NCBI RefSeq assembly: GCF_025345615.1
Contig: NZ_JAODWD010000003.1
Span: forward strand, 434,001-498,000
DNA: 64,000 nucleotides
Direction: 5' to 3'
From: Mycobacterium deserti
Lineage (GTDB): Bacteria; Actinomycetota; Actinomycetes; Mycobacteriales; Mycobacteriaceae
Shown in pieces: positions 51,265-59,120 of this stretch; positions within the stretch are counted from its first letter, which is position 1; each line of letters opens with the position of its first letter. Made by a program: the position numbers and the translations under genes. The notes under the pieces were generated by a model. That model saw only the letters and a list, made by a program, of their open reading frames with translations. It was not told the DNA's origin and ran no database searches.

Positions 51265-52392
51265 CTAGGCGCGCTGGCCGAGCACCAGTGCCGTTTCGCG
51301 GTGCAATCGGCCGAAGTTGTAGTACGCCGCACAGGCACCCTCAGGAGAGACCATGCATGTCCCGATCGGAGTCTCGGGCGTGCACGCGGTGCCGAACACC
51401 TTGCACTCCCACGGCTTGATCACACCTTTGAGGACCTCACCGCATTGACACGCCTTGGGGTCGGCCACCCGCACGCCGGGCATCTCGAATCGGACTTCCG
51501 CGTCGAACTCGGCGTAGTCGCGATGGACCTTCAGTGCACTTTGGGAGATGAAACCCAGTCCGCGCCACTCGAAATGCGGCCGCAGCTCGAACGTCTCGGC
51601 CATCAGCTTGAGCGCCTGGGTGTTGCCTTCGGCACGTACCACCCGCGTGTACTGGTTCTCCACCTCGCAGCGCCCTTCGCGGATCTGCTGCAGCAGCATG
51701 TGCACTGAGGCCAGGATGTCGAGTGGCTCGAACCCGGCTACCACCATCGGCTTTCGGTACACCTCCGGGACGAACCGGTACGGCCGAAGGCCCACGACCG
51801 TCGAGACATGGCCGGGCCCGAGGAATCCGGACAACCGAAGGTCGGGCGACTCCAGGATCGCTTTGATCGGCGGAACGATCGTCACGTGGTTGCAGAACAC
51901 AGTGAAGTTCTGCACGCCCAGGGCGCGGGCGCGCACCAGCGTCACTGCGGTGGACGGGGCTGTCGTCTCGAAACCGACCGCGAAGAACACCACGTGTTTG
52001 TCCGGGTTGTCGAGCGCGACTTTGAGCGCGTCGAGCGGCGAGTACACGAACCGCACGTCGGCCCCGCGGGCCTTGGCCTCGATCAGGCTGCCCCTGGACC
52101 CGGGCACCCGCATCATGTCGCCGAAGGTCGTGAAGATGACGTTTGGCTGCTCGGCCAGCCACATCGCGTCGTCGACGCGGCCCATCGGGATCACACACAC
52201 CGGACATCCTGGGCCGTGCACCAACTCGACCGTTTCCGGTAAGAGGTGTTCGATGCCGTGCCGATAGATGGTGTGAGTGTGGCCGCCGCACACCTCCATG
52301 AACTTGAACTCGTCGGTGCCGGCGAGTTCGGTGATCGATTTGACCAGCGCACGTGCGGCCGCCGGGTCGCGAAATTCGTCTACGAACTTCAT
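51265..52392 (-). CDS. hypD: Hydrogenase maturation protein HypD
   Basis: 375 residues. Iron-sulfur protein that, with HypC and HypE/F, builds the Fe(CN)2CO unit. Motifs: FMEVCGGHTHTIYRHG (C-G-G-H-T-H, near residue 36), VHGPGCPVCVIPMGR, VVVAGFEPLDILASVHMLLQ and the 4Fe4S cysteines in KACQCGEVLKG, CKVFGTACTPETP and CMVSPEGACAAYY. Last gene of the hydrogenase operon, 10 bases after hypC. Confidence 0.97.
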   Translation of the reverse strand: MKFVDEFRDPAAARALVKSITELAGTDEFKFMEVCGGHTHTIYRHGIEHLLPETVELVHGPGCPVCVIPMGRVDDAMWLAEQPNVIFTTFGDMMRVPGSRGSLIEAKARGADVRFVYSPLDALKVALDNPDKHVVFFAVGFETTAPSTAVTLVRARALGVQNFTVFCNHVTIVPPIKAILESPDLRLSGFLGPGHVSTVVGLRPYRFVPEVYRKPMVVAGFEPLDILASVHMLLQQIREGRCEVENQYTRVVRAEGNTQALKLMAETFELRPHFEWRGLGFISQSALKVHRDYAEFDAEVRFEMPGVRVADPKACQCGEVLKGVIKPWECKVFGTACTPETPIGTCMVSPEGACAAYYNFGRLHRETALVLGQRA

Positions 52393-52402
52393 GTCAAGCC
52401 TC

Positions 52403-52675
52403 TCAGGCGATTTCGCAGGAGTTGAAGGCTTCGATCTCGTTGGCGTAGTCGGCGCCCATCTTCTGCACCTGGTCGAGCGTCAGTTTCGCCTCGTGTTCGT
52501 CGATCTTTGCCATCGCGAAGCCGACGTGCACCAGCACCCAGTCGCCGATCCGAAGGTTGTCGTCGGCCAGAAGGCGCACGCTGATGTTCCTGCGGACGCC
52601 GTTGACATCGACTTTGGCCAGCGACTGTTCGGCGTCGACGATGTCGACTACCTGACCGGGAATGCCCAGACACAT
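52403..52675 (-). CDS. hypC: Hydrogenase chaperone HypC (copy 1, next to hypD)
   Basis: 90 residues: MCLGIPGQVVDIVDAEQS with the essential N-terminal Met-Cys, then VNGVRRNISVRLL and GDWVLVHVGFAMAKIDEHEA. HypC carries the iron unit between HypD and the large subunit. The acidic C-terminus is longer than in copy 2 at 58238. Lies 11 bases after hypE. Confidence 0.96.
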   Translation of the reverse strand: MCLGIPGQVVDIVDAEQSLAKVDVNGVRRNISVRLLADDNLRIGDWVLVHVGFAMAKIDEHEAKLTLDQVQKMGADYANEIEAFNSCEIA

Positions 52676-52686
52676 GTCGTTCTCCT

Positions 52687-53781
52687 TCAGCAGATTCGCG
52701 GTAGCGGGTCACCGACGAGCATGTCGACGATCCGGCTGCCGCCGAAAGACGTTCGTAATGCCACGATTCCGTGAGGTTCGGGCACGATCTCCCCGACCAC
52801 GGCGGCCTGCGCACCCAGCGGATGTGTCCGCAGTGCGGCGATCGCGGCGTCGGCCTCGGTGGCGGGGACGATGGCGACGAACTTGCCCTCGTTGGCCACA
52901 TACAGCGGGTCGATGCCGAGCATGTCGCACGCACCGAGCACCTGTGGCTGCACCGGCAGTTTGTCCTCGTCGAGGATCAGCGCGAACGGCGAGTCCTTGA
53001 CCAGTTCGTTGGCCACGGTGCCGACCCCGCCGCGTGTCGCGTCGCGCATCCACCGGGTCGACGGTGCGGCACCCAGCAGGATCTCGACCAGTTCGTGGAC
53101 CGGCGCGGTGTCGGAGGCGATGTCGGCGTCGATGGCCAGGTCGCCGCGGGCGAGCATGACCGCCATCCCGTGCTCGCCAATGGTTCCCGACAGCACGACC
53201 TTGTCCCCGGCTTGGACGACTTCGCGGGACAGCTGCCTGCCCGGGGGGATCACGCCCACCCCTGCCGTGCAGATGTAGACGCCGTCGGCGGCACCTTTAC
53301 CGACCACCTTGGTGTCGCCGGTGACGATCTGCACGCCTGCGCTCAGCGCGGCTTCGCTCATGTCGGCGACGATCTCGCGCAGTTCGGCGATTGGGAAGCC
53401 TTCCTCGATCACGAACGCCGCCGATAGCCATTGTGGGCGTGCGCCCGACACCGCCAGGTCGTTGATCGTTCCGTGTACCGCGACGTGGCCGATGGACCCG
53501 CCCGGAAAGCGTCGCGGGGAAACGACATACGAGTCGGTGGAGAACGCCAGGCGCTCACCTGACGGGGTGTGAAGCGCCGCAGCGTCTCCCAGCTGTTCGA
53601 GCTCGTCATTGCGGAAGGCCTCGAGGAACACGGCGTCGACGAGTGCCGCCGACGACTTGCCGCCGGCTCCGTGCGCGAGCGTCACCACGTCTTCGAGGAG
53701 CCTCGGCCTTCGCTGCCGGAACTTGTCGATCCGTTCCAGCACACGGTCTTCGCGTTCGGCGGCGCTCACGGCTCTTGTCAT
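52687..53781 (-). CDS. hypE: Hydrogenase maturation protein HypE
   Basis: 364 residues. AIR-synthase/PurM fold with the C-terminal P-R-I-C whose Cys is carbamoylated by HypF and dehydrated to thiocyanate, the source of the cyanide ligands. VVTLAHGAGGKSSAALVDAV at the N-terminus, FSTDSYVVSPRRFPGGSIGH and ATRGGVGTVANELVKDS are diagnostic. Start overlaps the SIS gene stop by four bases. Confidence 0.97.
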   Translation of the reverse strand: MTRAVSAAEREDRVLERIDKFRQRRPRLLEDVVTLAHGAGGKSSAALVDAVFLEAFRNDELEQLGDAAALHTPSGERLAFSTDSYVVSPRRFPGGSIGHVAVHGTINDLAVSGARPQWLSAAFVIEEGFPIAELREIVADMSEAALSAGVQIVTGDTKVVGKGAADGVYICTAGVGVIPPGRQLSREVVQAGDKVVLSGTIGEHGMAVMLARGDLAIDADIASDTAPVHELVEILLGAAPSTRWMRDATRGGVGTVANELVKDSPFALILDEDKLPVQPQVLGACDMLGIDPLYVANEGKFVAIVPATEADAAIAALRTHPLGAQAAVVGEIVPEPHGIVALRTSFGGSRIVDMLVGDPLPRIC

Positions 53782-54470
53782 GGGGTTCGGGCTCCGTTTC
53801 TAGGACGCAGTGAATCCGGCGGACGGGCCACGTGTGCCTGTGCTACCGACCAGAGTTGATAGCCGAGCATGGCGTGACTCTCCTGGATGCGGTGGATGCT
53901 CTGGCTGTGCACGGTGAAGCAGTAGTCGAGATCCGCAGCGACGGCCATCCTGCCGCCGTCGTGGCCGGAGAATCCGATTGTCAGCAGTCCGCGCTGCTTG
54001 GCTTCGGTGATCGCCGTCATCAGGTCGTCGGAGTTACCGGACGTCGACAGCGCGATCGCGACGTCCCGGTCGCGGGCGTGGGCGATGATCTGGCGCTTGA
54101 AGATCAGCTCGAACCCGACGTCGTTGCCCAGCGCTGTGACGACGGCGTTGTCGGCGGCCAGCGACCATGCCGCGACGGGACGGCCCCGCGCCGGCCTGCT
54201 GAACAGCGACGCCAGCGTCGCGGCGTCGGTGGAGCTGCCGCCGTTGCCGAACGTGTAGAGGCGGCCGCCACGACGGAACCGGTCGGCCATTCGAGTGCCC
54301 GCCGCGGTCAGGGCATCGCCGTACTCGGCGAGTGATTCGCCTTGCAAGCGGGCGCTTTCGCCGGCCTTGGCCCTGGCCGATGCCGCGAGGTCGCCCAGCA
54401 GGCTTGTCGCGTCGGTCTCCTCGGAGTCGATGAACGGATACAGGAAGCCGGTGGCATCGTCGCCGGTCAT
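53778..54470 (-). CDS. Stand-alone SIS domain protein (phosphoheptose isomerase-like) in hydrogenase operon
   Basis: 230 residues from ATG 54470, which overlaps the upstream stop. SIS fold: LYTFGNGGSSTDAATLASLF (about 71-90), IALSTSGNSDDLMTAITEAK (S-T-S-G-N-S) and LLTIGFSGHDGGRMAVAADL, then SIHRIQESHAMLGYQLW (GmhA-like). In GmhA these bind sedoheptulose phosphate, but a heptose role makes no sense inside a hyp operon. A function in hydrogenase maturation or a phosphorylated cofactor is likely; it is unproven. Confidence 0.9.
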   Translation of the reverse strand: MTGDDATGFLYPFIDSEETDATSLLGDLAASARAKAGESARLQGESLAEYGDALTAAGTRMADRFRRGGRLYTFGNGGSSTDAATLASLFSRPARGRPVAAWSLAADNAVVTALGNDVGFELIFKRQIIAHARDRDVAIALSTSGNSDDLMTAITEAKQRGLLTIGFSGHDGGRMAVAADLDYCFTVHSQSIHRIQESHAMLGYQLWSVAQAHVARPPDSLRPRNGARTP

Positions 54471-55204
54471 CGGAGTACCTCCTCGGATTCGAGGCGTGCG
54501 ATGGCGGCGCCGGCATGAAGTAGGACGAGGTCGTTGGGGTCGACGGCACCGAGCAGTGTGACGTCCACCCACTCCTCGCCGCTGTCAGTACGCACGAGCG
54601 CAGCACTCGAGCCGTCGGCCGGCGCCAGCAGCACCTCACCGAGACGGCCCTCGTCGCCGCATGTCACGCAGACGTCCTCTGTACACGCGGTCGGCTTCAG
54701 CAGTCCGGGATGCTCGAAGCAGACGTGTGTGAGCTCCCAAAGCAGGTGGTACATCAACACGAATGTGCCGGTGGCCGGCACCATCGGATCATCCGAGTCG
54801 ACCCAGAGAACGTGGTTGGCGGCCCCCGCAGGTGGGCGCGGGCCCGAACCGATCCATATCGTCAACACGCCCCACGCCTGCGCGCGGCGCATGGCGTCGA
54901 TGACAGAAGGCTCGTTCGCCGACGCGACCGCGATCAGCAGATCGCCTGGCTGACTTGCCACCCTCGCCTGGGCGACGGGGTCCGGTTCGACGAGTGCAAC
55001 CGACGGCAGCGCCCGTTTGCCCATGACCACCGGATGCACGAACTCGACGGCGACGTGATGGGCGTGAGGTTCCCACTGGGGTGAGATCACCCAGAGTGTG
55101 GCTCCGTCAGCGAACCTGCGAGCCATATCCAGCGCAGCGGCAGCGAGATCAGCCGACAACCCGGCGTCGACGTATGATCCGCCCGGAGCGATTGTGGTGG
55201 TCAT
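54467..55204 (-). CDS. SIS-like domain fused to a HypC-like domain
   Basis: 245 residues from ATG 55204. The N-terminal part (1-165) has the sequence of a SIS-type fold (GATLWVISPQWEPHAHHVAV; GDLLIAVASANEPSVIDAMR; GVLTIWIGSGPRP). The C-terminal 70 residues (from C179: CVTCGDEGRLGEVLLAP, then EWVDVTLLGAVDPNDLVLLH) look like a HypC/HupF beta barrel, but its cysteines are internal, not the N-terminal Met-Cys required of HypC. It overlaps its neighbours by four bases on both sides. Confidence 0.8.
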   Translation of the reverse strand: MTTTIAPGGSYVDAGLSADLAAAALDMARRFADGATLWVISPQWEPHAHHVAVEFVHPVVMGKRALPSVALVEPDPVAQARVASQPGDLLIAVASANEPSVIDAMRRAQAWGVLTIWIGSGPRPPAGAANHVLWVDSDDPMVPATGTFVLMYHLLWELTHVCFEHPGLLKPTACTEDVCVTCGDEGRLGEVLLAPADGSSAALVRTDSGEEWVDVTLLGAVDPNDLVLLHAGAAIARLESEEVLR

Positions 55205-55929
55205 GATCGAACTCCTTGCTCGACATAGGAATTCACGAGTTCGAGCGTCGTGCGTGTGGAAGTTTCGAGCTCGGCGCTTTCGTCGTCGGACAGAGTTGCG
55301 CACACCCAGTCCCAGTGCGCGGAAACCGTCATCCCCGGTTCTGGCGGGGGCACCAGTGAAAGCTCCCCCTTCTTCCACTGGACGTTGTCAGGCCGCGGCT
55401 CGCCGAGTGTGAGCATGCCGTTGTCGAGCTGCAGCGGTCGGGACGCGATCACGACACGCTCACCCGTGACCGATTCGACCGTTCCCCACCGGATGCGACA
55501 GTCCTGCATGACACCCACGGCCGTGGCCGCGTCACGACCCAGGAATCTCACCCACGGATAGACGACGAAGACGTGGAAACTGTGGTGCGCCAGTACAAGC
55601 GCACTGGCGGGGACCGAATCCAGCAGCCCGGTGACCTGGCCGGTGAACGCGGCGCGCAGTCGGGGGAGCAACTCGGCGGGGTCCACCTTGGCCAGCGCTG
55701 GACCACCGACCCAGTAGCTGGTCACGACCTCTTCGTCGAGCGCATCGGCCGCTCCCATCGCGTCCGCAATCGCAGACAGGTAGGGCCAGGCACCGTCGAA
55801 TTCTCGTGCGTGGGAGGCCAGTCCGGACATGCCGCCGCCGCTCGTCGGTCCGCAGTAGCCGAGCTCGTTCGGGGGATAGGCATACCGGCCGAACAATGCC
55901 TGGCCCGGGGACAGTCGGTCGGCGGTCAT
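55201..55929 (-). CDS. Hydrogenase-associated protein, DUF6390-like
   Basis: 242 residues without membrane segments. ALFGRYAYPPNELGYCGPTS and ALVLAHHSFHVFVVYPWVRF are the striking conserved-looking blocks; a Cys and several His could bind metal. I take it as the DUF6390 family seen in actinobacterial hydrogenase clusters; the number is from memory. Function unknown. It overlaps hypF and the SIS-HypC gene by four bases each, so it is made together with maturation factors. Confidence 0.75.
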   Translation of the reverse strand: MTADRLSPGQALFGRYAYPPNELGYCGPTSGGGMSGLASHAREFDGAWPYLSAIADAMGAADALDEEVVTSYWVGGPALAKVDPAELLPRLRAAFTGQVTGLLDSVPASALVLAHHSFHVFVVYPWVRFLGRDAATAVGVMQDCRIRWGTVESVTGERVVIASRPLQLDNGMLTLGEPRPDNVQWKKGELSLVPPPEPGMTVSAHWDWVCATLSDDESAELETSTRTTLELVNSYVEQGVRS

Positions 55930-58241
55930 CCCGCGTTCCCCACCAGCAGCTGGCCCAATGCGATACCGCCGTCGTTCGGCGGCACGGCTCGGTGCGTGAT
56001 CACCGGTAGCCCTTTGGCGTGTAACCGAGTCAACGTCATCTCCAGGAGCGACGCGTTCTGGAACACCCCACCGGACAGCGCGACGGGTTGTGTCACTTCA
56101 GCCTCGGCGCACGCGAGGTCGGCGACGAGGTCGGCGACGCCGCAGTGAAACCGCGCCCCGATCATGCCTGCCGACACTCCGGCCCGCCTGTCGCGGACCA
56201 CGGCGTGCAGGACGGCAGTCGGGTCGATCAGCGCCGTGGCGGTGGAGCGGTCCAGGCCGAATGCGTAAGCGCTGTCGCCGCAATCGATGCCGCGAGTCAG
56301 GCTCTCCAACTCGATCGCCGCCTGCGCTTCGTAGTCAGCCACCTGTCGCACGCCGGCGAGTGCGGAGACCGCGTCGAACAGCCGGCCCATACTGGAGGTC
56401 GGCGTACAACCGAAGCCCGTCTCGAGCTGCCGGGCGAGGGCTTTGAGCTCGTCGGGGGGACAGGCCGACACCGGTGCAAGGTCGGGGTGCCATGAGATTC
56501 CTGCGTTCCACAGATGCGCCAACGCCATTCGGTAGGGGCGCCGGACGCTGATGTCACCACCTGCCAGCGGGGCATACTTCAGATGGGCGAGCCGATGAAA
56601 GCCCTTGTAGTTGGCCAGCAGCACCTCGCCGCCCCACACTGCGCCGTCCGGCCCGTACCCCGTTCCGTCGAAGGCGAATCCGAGGACCTGCGCGGAACCG
56701 TCGAGGCCATGCTCGGCCATCACCGACGCGATGTGTGCGTGATGGTGCTGGACCATTTTGACGGGGCGCCCCGCGGCGTTTCGACGCGCCCACATCGTGG
56801 AGCGGTACATGGGATGGGAGTCGGCGACGATCACCTGCGGCGTGATGGAGGTCAACTCCTGCAGATGGCGCTGCGCCGAGTCGAAAGCGGATAGCGTGGC
56901 CAAATCGTCCATGTCGCCGATGTGCTGGCTCAACCAGGCGTACCTGCCGTCAGCGACCGCCATGGTGTTCTTCAGGTCGGCGCCGACCGCCAGCGTCGGT
57001 GGCACCGGTGCCGGCAACGCGATGGGTAGGGGCGCGTATCCGCGGGAACGCCGGATCGGTACCTGCGCGACGTCGGGTGGCTTGTCGGCCGGGCCGACGG
57101 AAACCACTCGTATGACGGAGTCGTCGCAGGGAACCCTGATCGCGCGATCATGCATGAGCCAGGCGTCGGCGAGGTGTGAAAGCCGTTTGACTGCATCGTC
57201 ATCGGTGAAGCAGATCGGCTCGCCTGCCAGGTTTCCCGAGGTCATCACCAGTACCGCGGGCCCGGGTTCGTCGCCGGCGAGACCGAACAGCAGTGCGTGC
57301 AGCGGCGTGTAGGCGAGAAGCACGCCGAGGTCGGGGTTGTGTGGCGCCACCGACGTTGCGACCGGAGCGTCGGGACGGCGGGGCAGCAGCACGATGGGCC
57401 GCTGTGGCCCACAGAGAATGCGTGCCGGCGGGTCGTCGATCTCGACCATGCGGCGCGCGGTCGTCATATCAGGCGCCATCACGGCGAACGGCTTGTCGCC
57501 ACGACGCTTTCGTGTCCGCAGCTCGGCGACGGCGCGCTCGTCGGCGGCGTCGCACGCCAGGTGGTAGCCGCCGATGCCCTTGACAGCCAGGATGCCACCG
57601 TCGCGCAGCAACCGTCGCGCCTGTTGCAGCCCGGACTCGCCGTCCGAGGTTCGGCCCCTGCCGTCGCGGTAGGTCAGCGTCGGCCCGCAGTTCGGGCAGC
57701 AGACCGGCTGGGCATGGAATCTGCGATCGGCGGGATCGTCGTATTCGCGTGCGCAGTCGGCACACAACGCGAAGGGCGCCATGGTCGTGGCACGACGGTC
57801 GTAGGGCAGCGATTCAATGATCGTGAAGCGGGGCCCACAGTTGGTGCAGTTGACGAACGCGTGCCGATAGCGACGGTCGGCCGGATCGCGTTGCTCGGCT
57901 GCGCAGTCCGCGCACATGGCGACGTCGGGGGAGGTCAACGTGCGGCCGCCACCGGTCCGCGAGGTGCCTGCGATGACGAATCCCGTCCCTCCGGCGGGCG
58001 GAAGATGCGCTATATCAAGAGATTCGACCACAGCCAACGGCGGCGGATGCTCGCGCAGCCGGTTCAGGAACTCGTCGACGCCCGCCGCATCGCCCTCGAT
58101 CTCGATGACCGCCCCGGCGCTGTCGTTGCGAACGGCACCGGTCAGGCCCAGCGCGGCCGCCGTGGTGTACACGAAGGGCCGGAACCCCACGCCCTGCACC
58201 ACGCCGTGCACGCGGACGCGCAACCGACGCCGCGCGGTCAT
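55926..58241 (-). CDS. hypF: Carbamoyltransferase HypF
   Basis: 771 residues from ATG 58241. Uses carbamoyl phosphate to load HypE for cyanide-ligand synthesis. Domains in order: acylphosphatase (VRVHGVVQGVGFRPFVYTTA, 1-95), two zinc fingers (CADCAAEQRDPADRRYRHAF, NCTNCGPR; CADCAREYDDPADRRFHAQP, CCPNCGP), YrdC-like (ILAVKGIGGYHLACDAADER), and Kae1-like carbamoyltransferase (VQHHHAHIASVMAEHGLDG; GFAFDGTGYGPDGAVWGGE). Overlaps hypC copy 2 by four bases. Confidence 0.97.
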   Translation of the reverse strand: MTARRRLRVRVHGVVQGVGFRPFVYTTAAALGLTGAVRNDSAGAVIEIEGDAAGVDEFLNRLREHPPPLAVVESLDIAHLPPAGGTGFVIAGTSRTGGGRTLTSPDVAMCADCAAEQRDPADRRYRHAFVNCTNCGPRFTIIESLPYDRRATTMAPFALCADCAREYDDPADRRFHAQPVCCPNCGPTLTYRDGRGRTSDGESGLQQARRLLRDGGILAVKGIGGYHLACDAADERAVAELRTRKRRGDKPFAVMAPDMTTARRMVEIDDPPARILCGPQRPIVLLPRRPDAPVATSVAPHNPDLGVLLAYTPLHALLFGLAGDEPGPAVLVMTSGNLAGEPICFTDDDAVKRLSHLADAWLMHDRAIRVPCDDSVIRVVSVGPADKPPDVAQVPIRRSRGYAPLPIALPAPVPPTLAVGADLKNTMAVADGRYAWLSQHIGDMDDLATLSAFDSAQRHLQELTSITPQVIVADSHPMYRSTMWARRNAAGRPVKMVQHHHAHIASVMAEHGLDGSAQVLGFAFDGTGYGPDGAVWGGEVLLANYKGFHRLAHLKYAPLAGGDISVRRPYRMALAHLWNAGISWHPDLAPVSACPPDELKALARQLETGFGCTPTSSMGRLFDAVSALAGVRQVADYEAQAAIELESLTRGIDCGDSAYAFGLDRSTATALIDPTAVLHAVVRDRRAGVSAGMIGARFHCGVADLVADLACAEAEVTQPVALSGGVFQNASLLEMTLTRLHAKGLPVITHRAVPPNDGGIALGQLLVGNAG

Positions 58242-58492
58242 GGCGGATCCTCGGTGCTGCGGCCGCGGCCCATCAGCTCCAACCCCGCCATCGCGGCGTC
58301 GGCACCGGCCCTGTCGGTCTTGTCCACCACGAAACCCATGTGGATGATCACCCAGTCGCCGGGGGCGAAGGTCTCCTCGGGCAGCATGCCGACGTTGACC
58401 TTTCGGTGCTCTCCGGCGACATCGACGAGGGCCAGCTGATCGCCGTATCCCTCCACCATGGATACGACCTGGCCGGGAATCCCAAGACACAC
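58238..58492 (-). CDS. hypC: Hydrogenase chaperone HypC (copy 2, next to hypF)
   Basis: 84 residues, GTG start. MCLGIPGQVVSMVEGYGDQL, then VAGEHRKVNVGMLPEETFAP and GDWVIIHMGFVVDKTD. It has the essential Cys2. About half identical by eye to copy 1 at 52403. Two free HypC proteins and one fused HypC-like domain in a single operon suggest separate tasks, for instance HypD carrier versus large-subunit chaperone. Confidence 0.95.
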   Translation of the reverse strand: MCLGIPGQVVSMVEGYGDQLALVDVAGEHRKVNVGMLPEETFAPGDWVIIHMGFVVDKTDRAGADAAMAGLELMGRGRSTEDPP

Positions 58493-58495
58493 GCT

Positions 58496-58981
58496 TCAGC
58501 CCTCCGTGACCGCAGATCGAGCCAGCAAGTCGGCCACCACGCTCTCGACTGCCCGCACCGCTTCTCCCACGGCCGCCGCGACAGGCTCGGACAGCCCGAT
58601 GCCCTCCTCGACGCTGTGGACCTCACAGCCGATCACCACTGTGTGGGGCGGGCTTCCGCCCAGTGCGTTCAGGCTGGCGAAGACCGCGGCCGGGTCCATC
58701 GCGTGCGCGTCCAGTCCCGTTGTGGTCGCGAGGCTTTCGAGGTCAGCCTCGATGATGTGGATTCTGCCCGGGGTGCCTCGCGCCGGAATGGCGTCGACGA
58801 GCACGAGAGCCTGGCACCCGTCGAGCAGGTCGTAGGCCAGGTGCATGCCCCTGATGCCGTAGTCCACGAGTTCGACGCGGGGACCGGCGAGACTCTGCGG
58901 CACACGGCGCATCACCTCGGGGCCGAAGCCGTCGTCTCCGAGGAAGATGTTGCCGAGCCCGGCTACCAGAATTCGGGACGT
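58496..58981 (-). CDS. Hydrogenase maturation protease (HybD/HyaD type) with non-canonical start
   Basis: 161 residues if started at ACG 58981; a conventional GTG start exists only at 58915. The protease trims the C-terminus of the large subunit after nickel insertion. The essential N-terminal block SRILVAGLGNIFLGDDGFGP lies upstream of that GTG and includes the strand and the Glu of the nickel site (E16 in E. coli HybD). The frame before ACG 58981 has no ATG, GTG or TTG back to its stop. GAGCGAGG lies 7 bases before the ACG, so initiation there is plausible. Further motifs: ELVDYGIRGMHLAYDLLDG, LVDAIPARG and IGCEVHSVEEGIGLSEPV (His ligand). Confidence 0.82.
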   Translation of the reverse strand, partial: TSRILVAGLGNIFLGDDGFGPEVMRRVPQSLAGPRVELVDYGIRGMHLAYDLLDGCQALVLVDAIPARGTPGRIHIIEADLESLATTTGLDAHAMDPAAVFASLNALGGSPPHTVVIGCEVHSVEEGIGLSEPVAAAVGEAVRAVESVVADLLARSAVTEG

Positions 58982-59000
58982 GAGGACACCTCGCTCGCGA

Positions 59001-59120
59001 TCACATGCGTCGAATCTTCATGTAGCGTCGGGCATCCGGTATGGACCGGATGCCGATCACTGCTCCTGCCACTGCGACTACCGCCACTGCTCCGATAGCC
59101 ACCCAGCCAACTACTTGCAT
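59001..59120 (-). CDS. 39-residue membrane microprotein (DUF6893-like)
   Basis: 39 residues from ATG 59120, with AAGGGAG 7 bases before it. A single membrane helix (VVGWVAIGAVAVVAVAGAVI) is followed by a basic tail IRSIPDARRYMKIRRM. The start lies inside the last codons of the upstream 445-residue gene, and its stop is 19 bases before the ACG start of the protease gene. It fits the small DUF6893 family; the number is from memory. It could anchor or adjust the hydrogenase at the membrane. Confidence 0.8.
   Translation of the reverse strand: MQVVGWVAIGAVAVVAVAGAVIGIRSIPDARRYMKIRRM

Noticed and set aside
55573..56148. Plus-strand frame opposite the DUF6390-like and hypF genes
   Set aside because: Antisense shadow; no start context or family motif.
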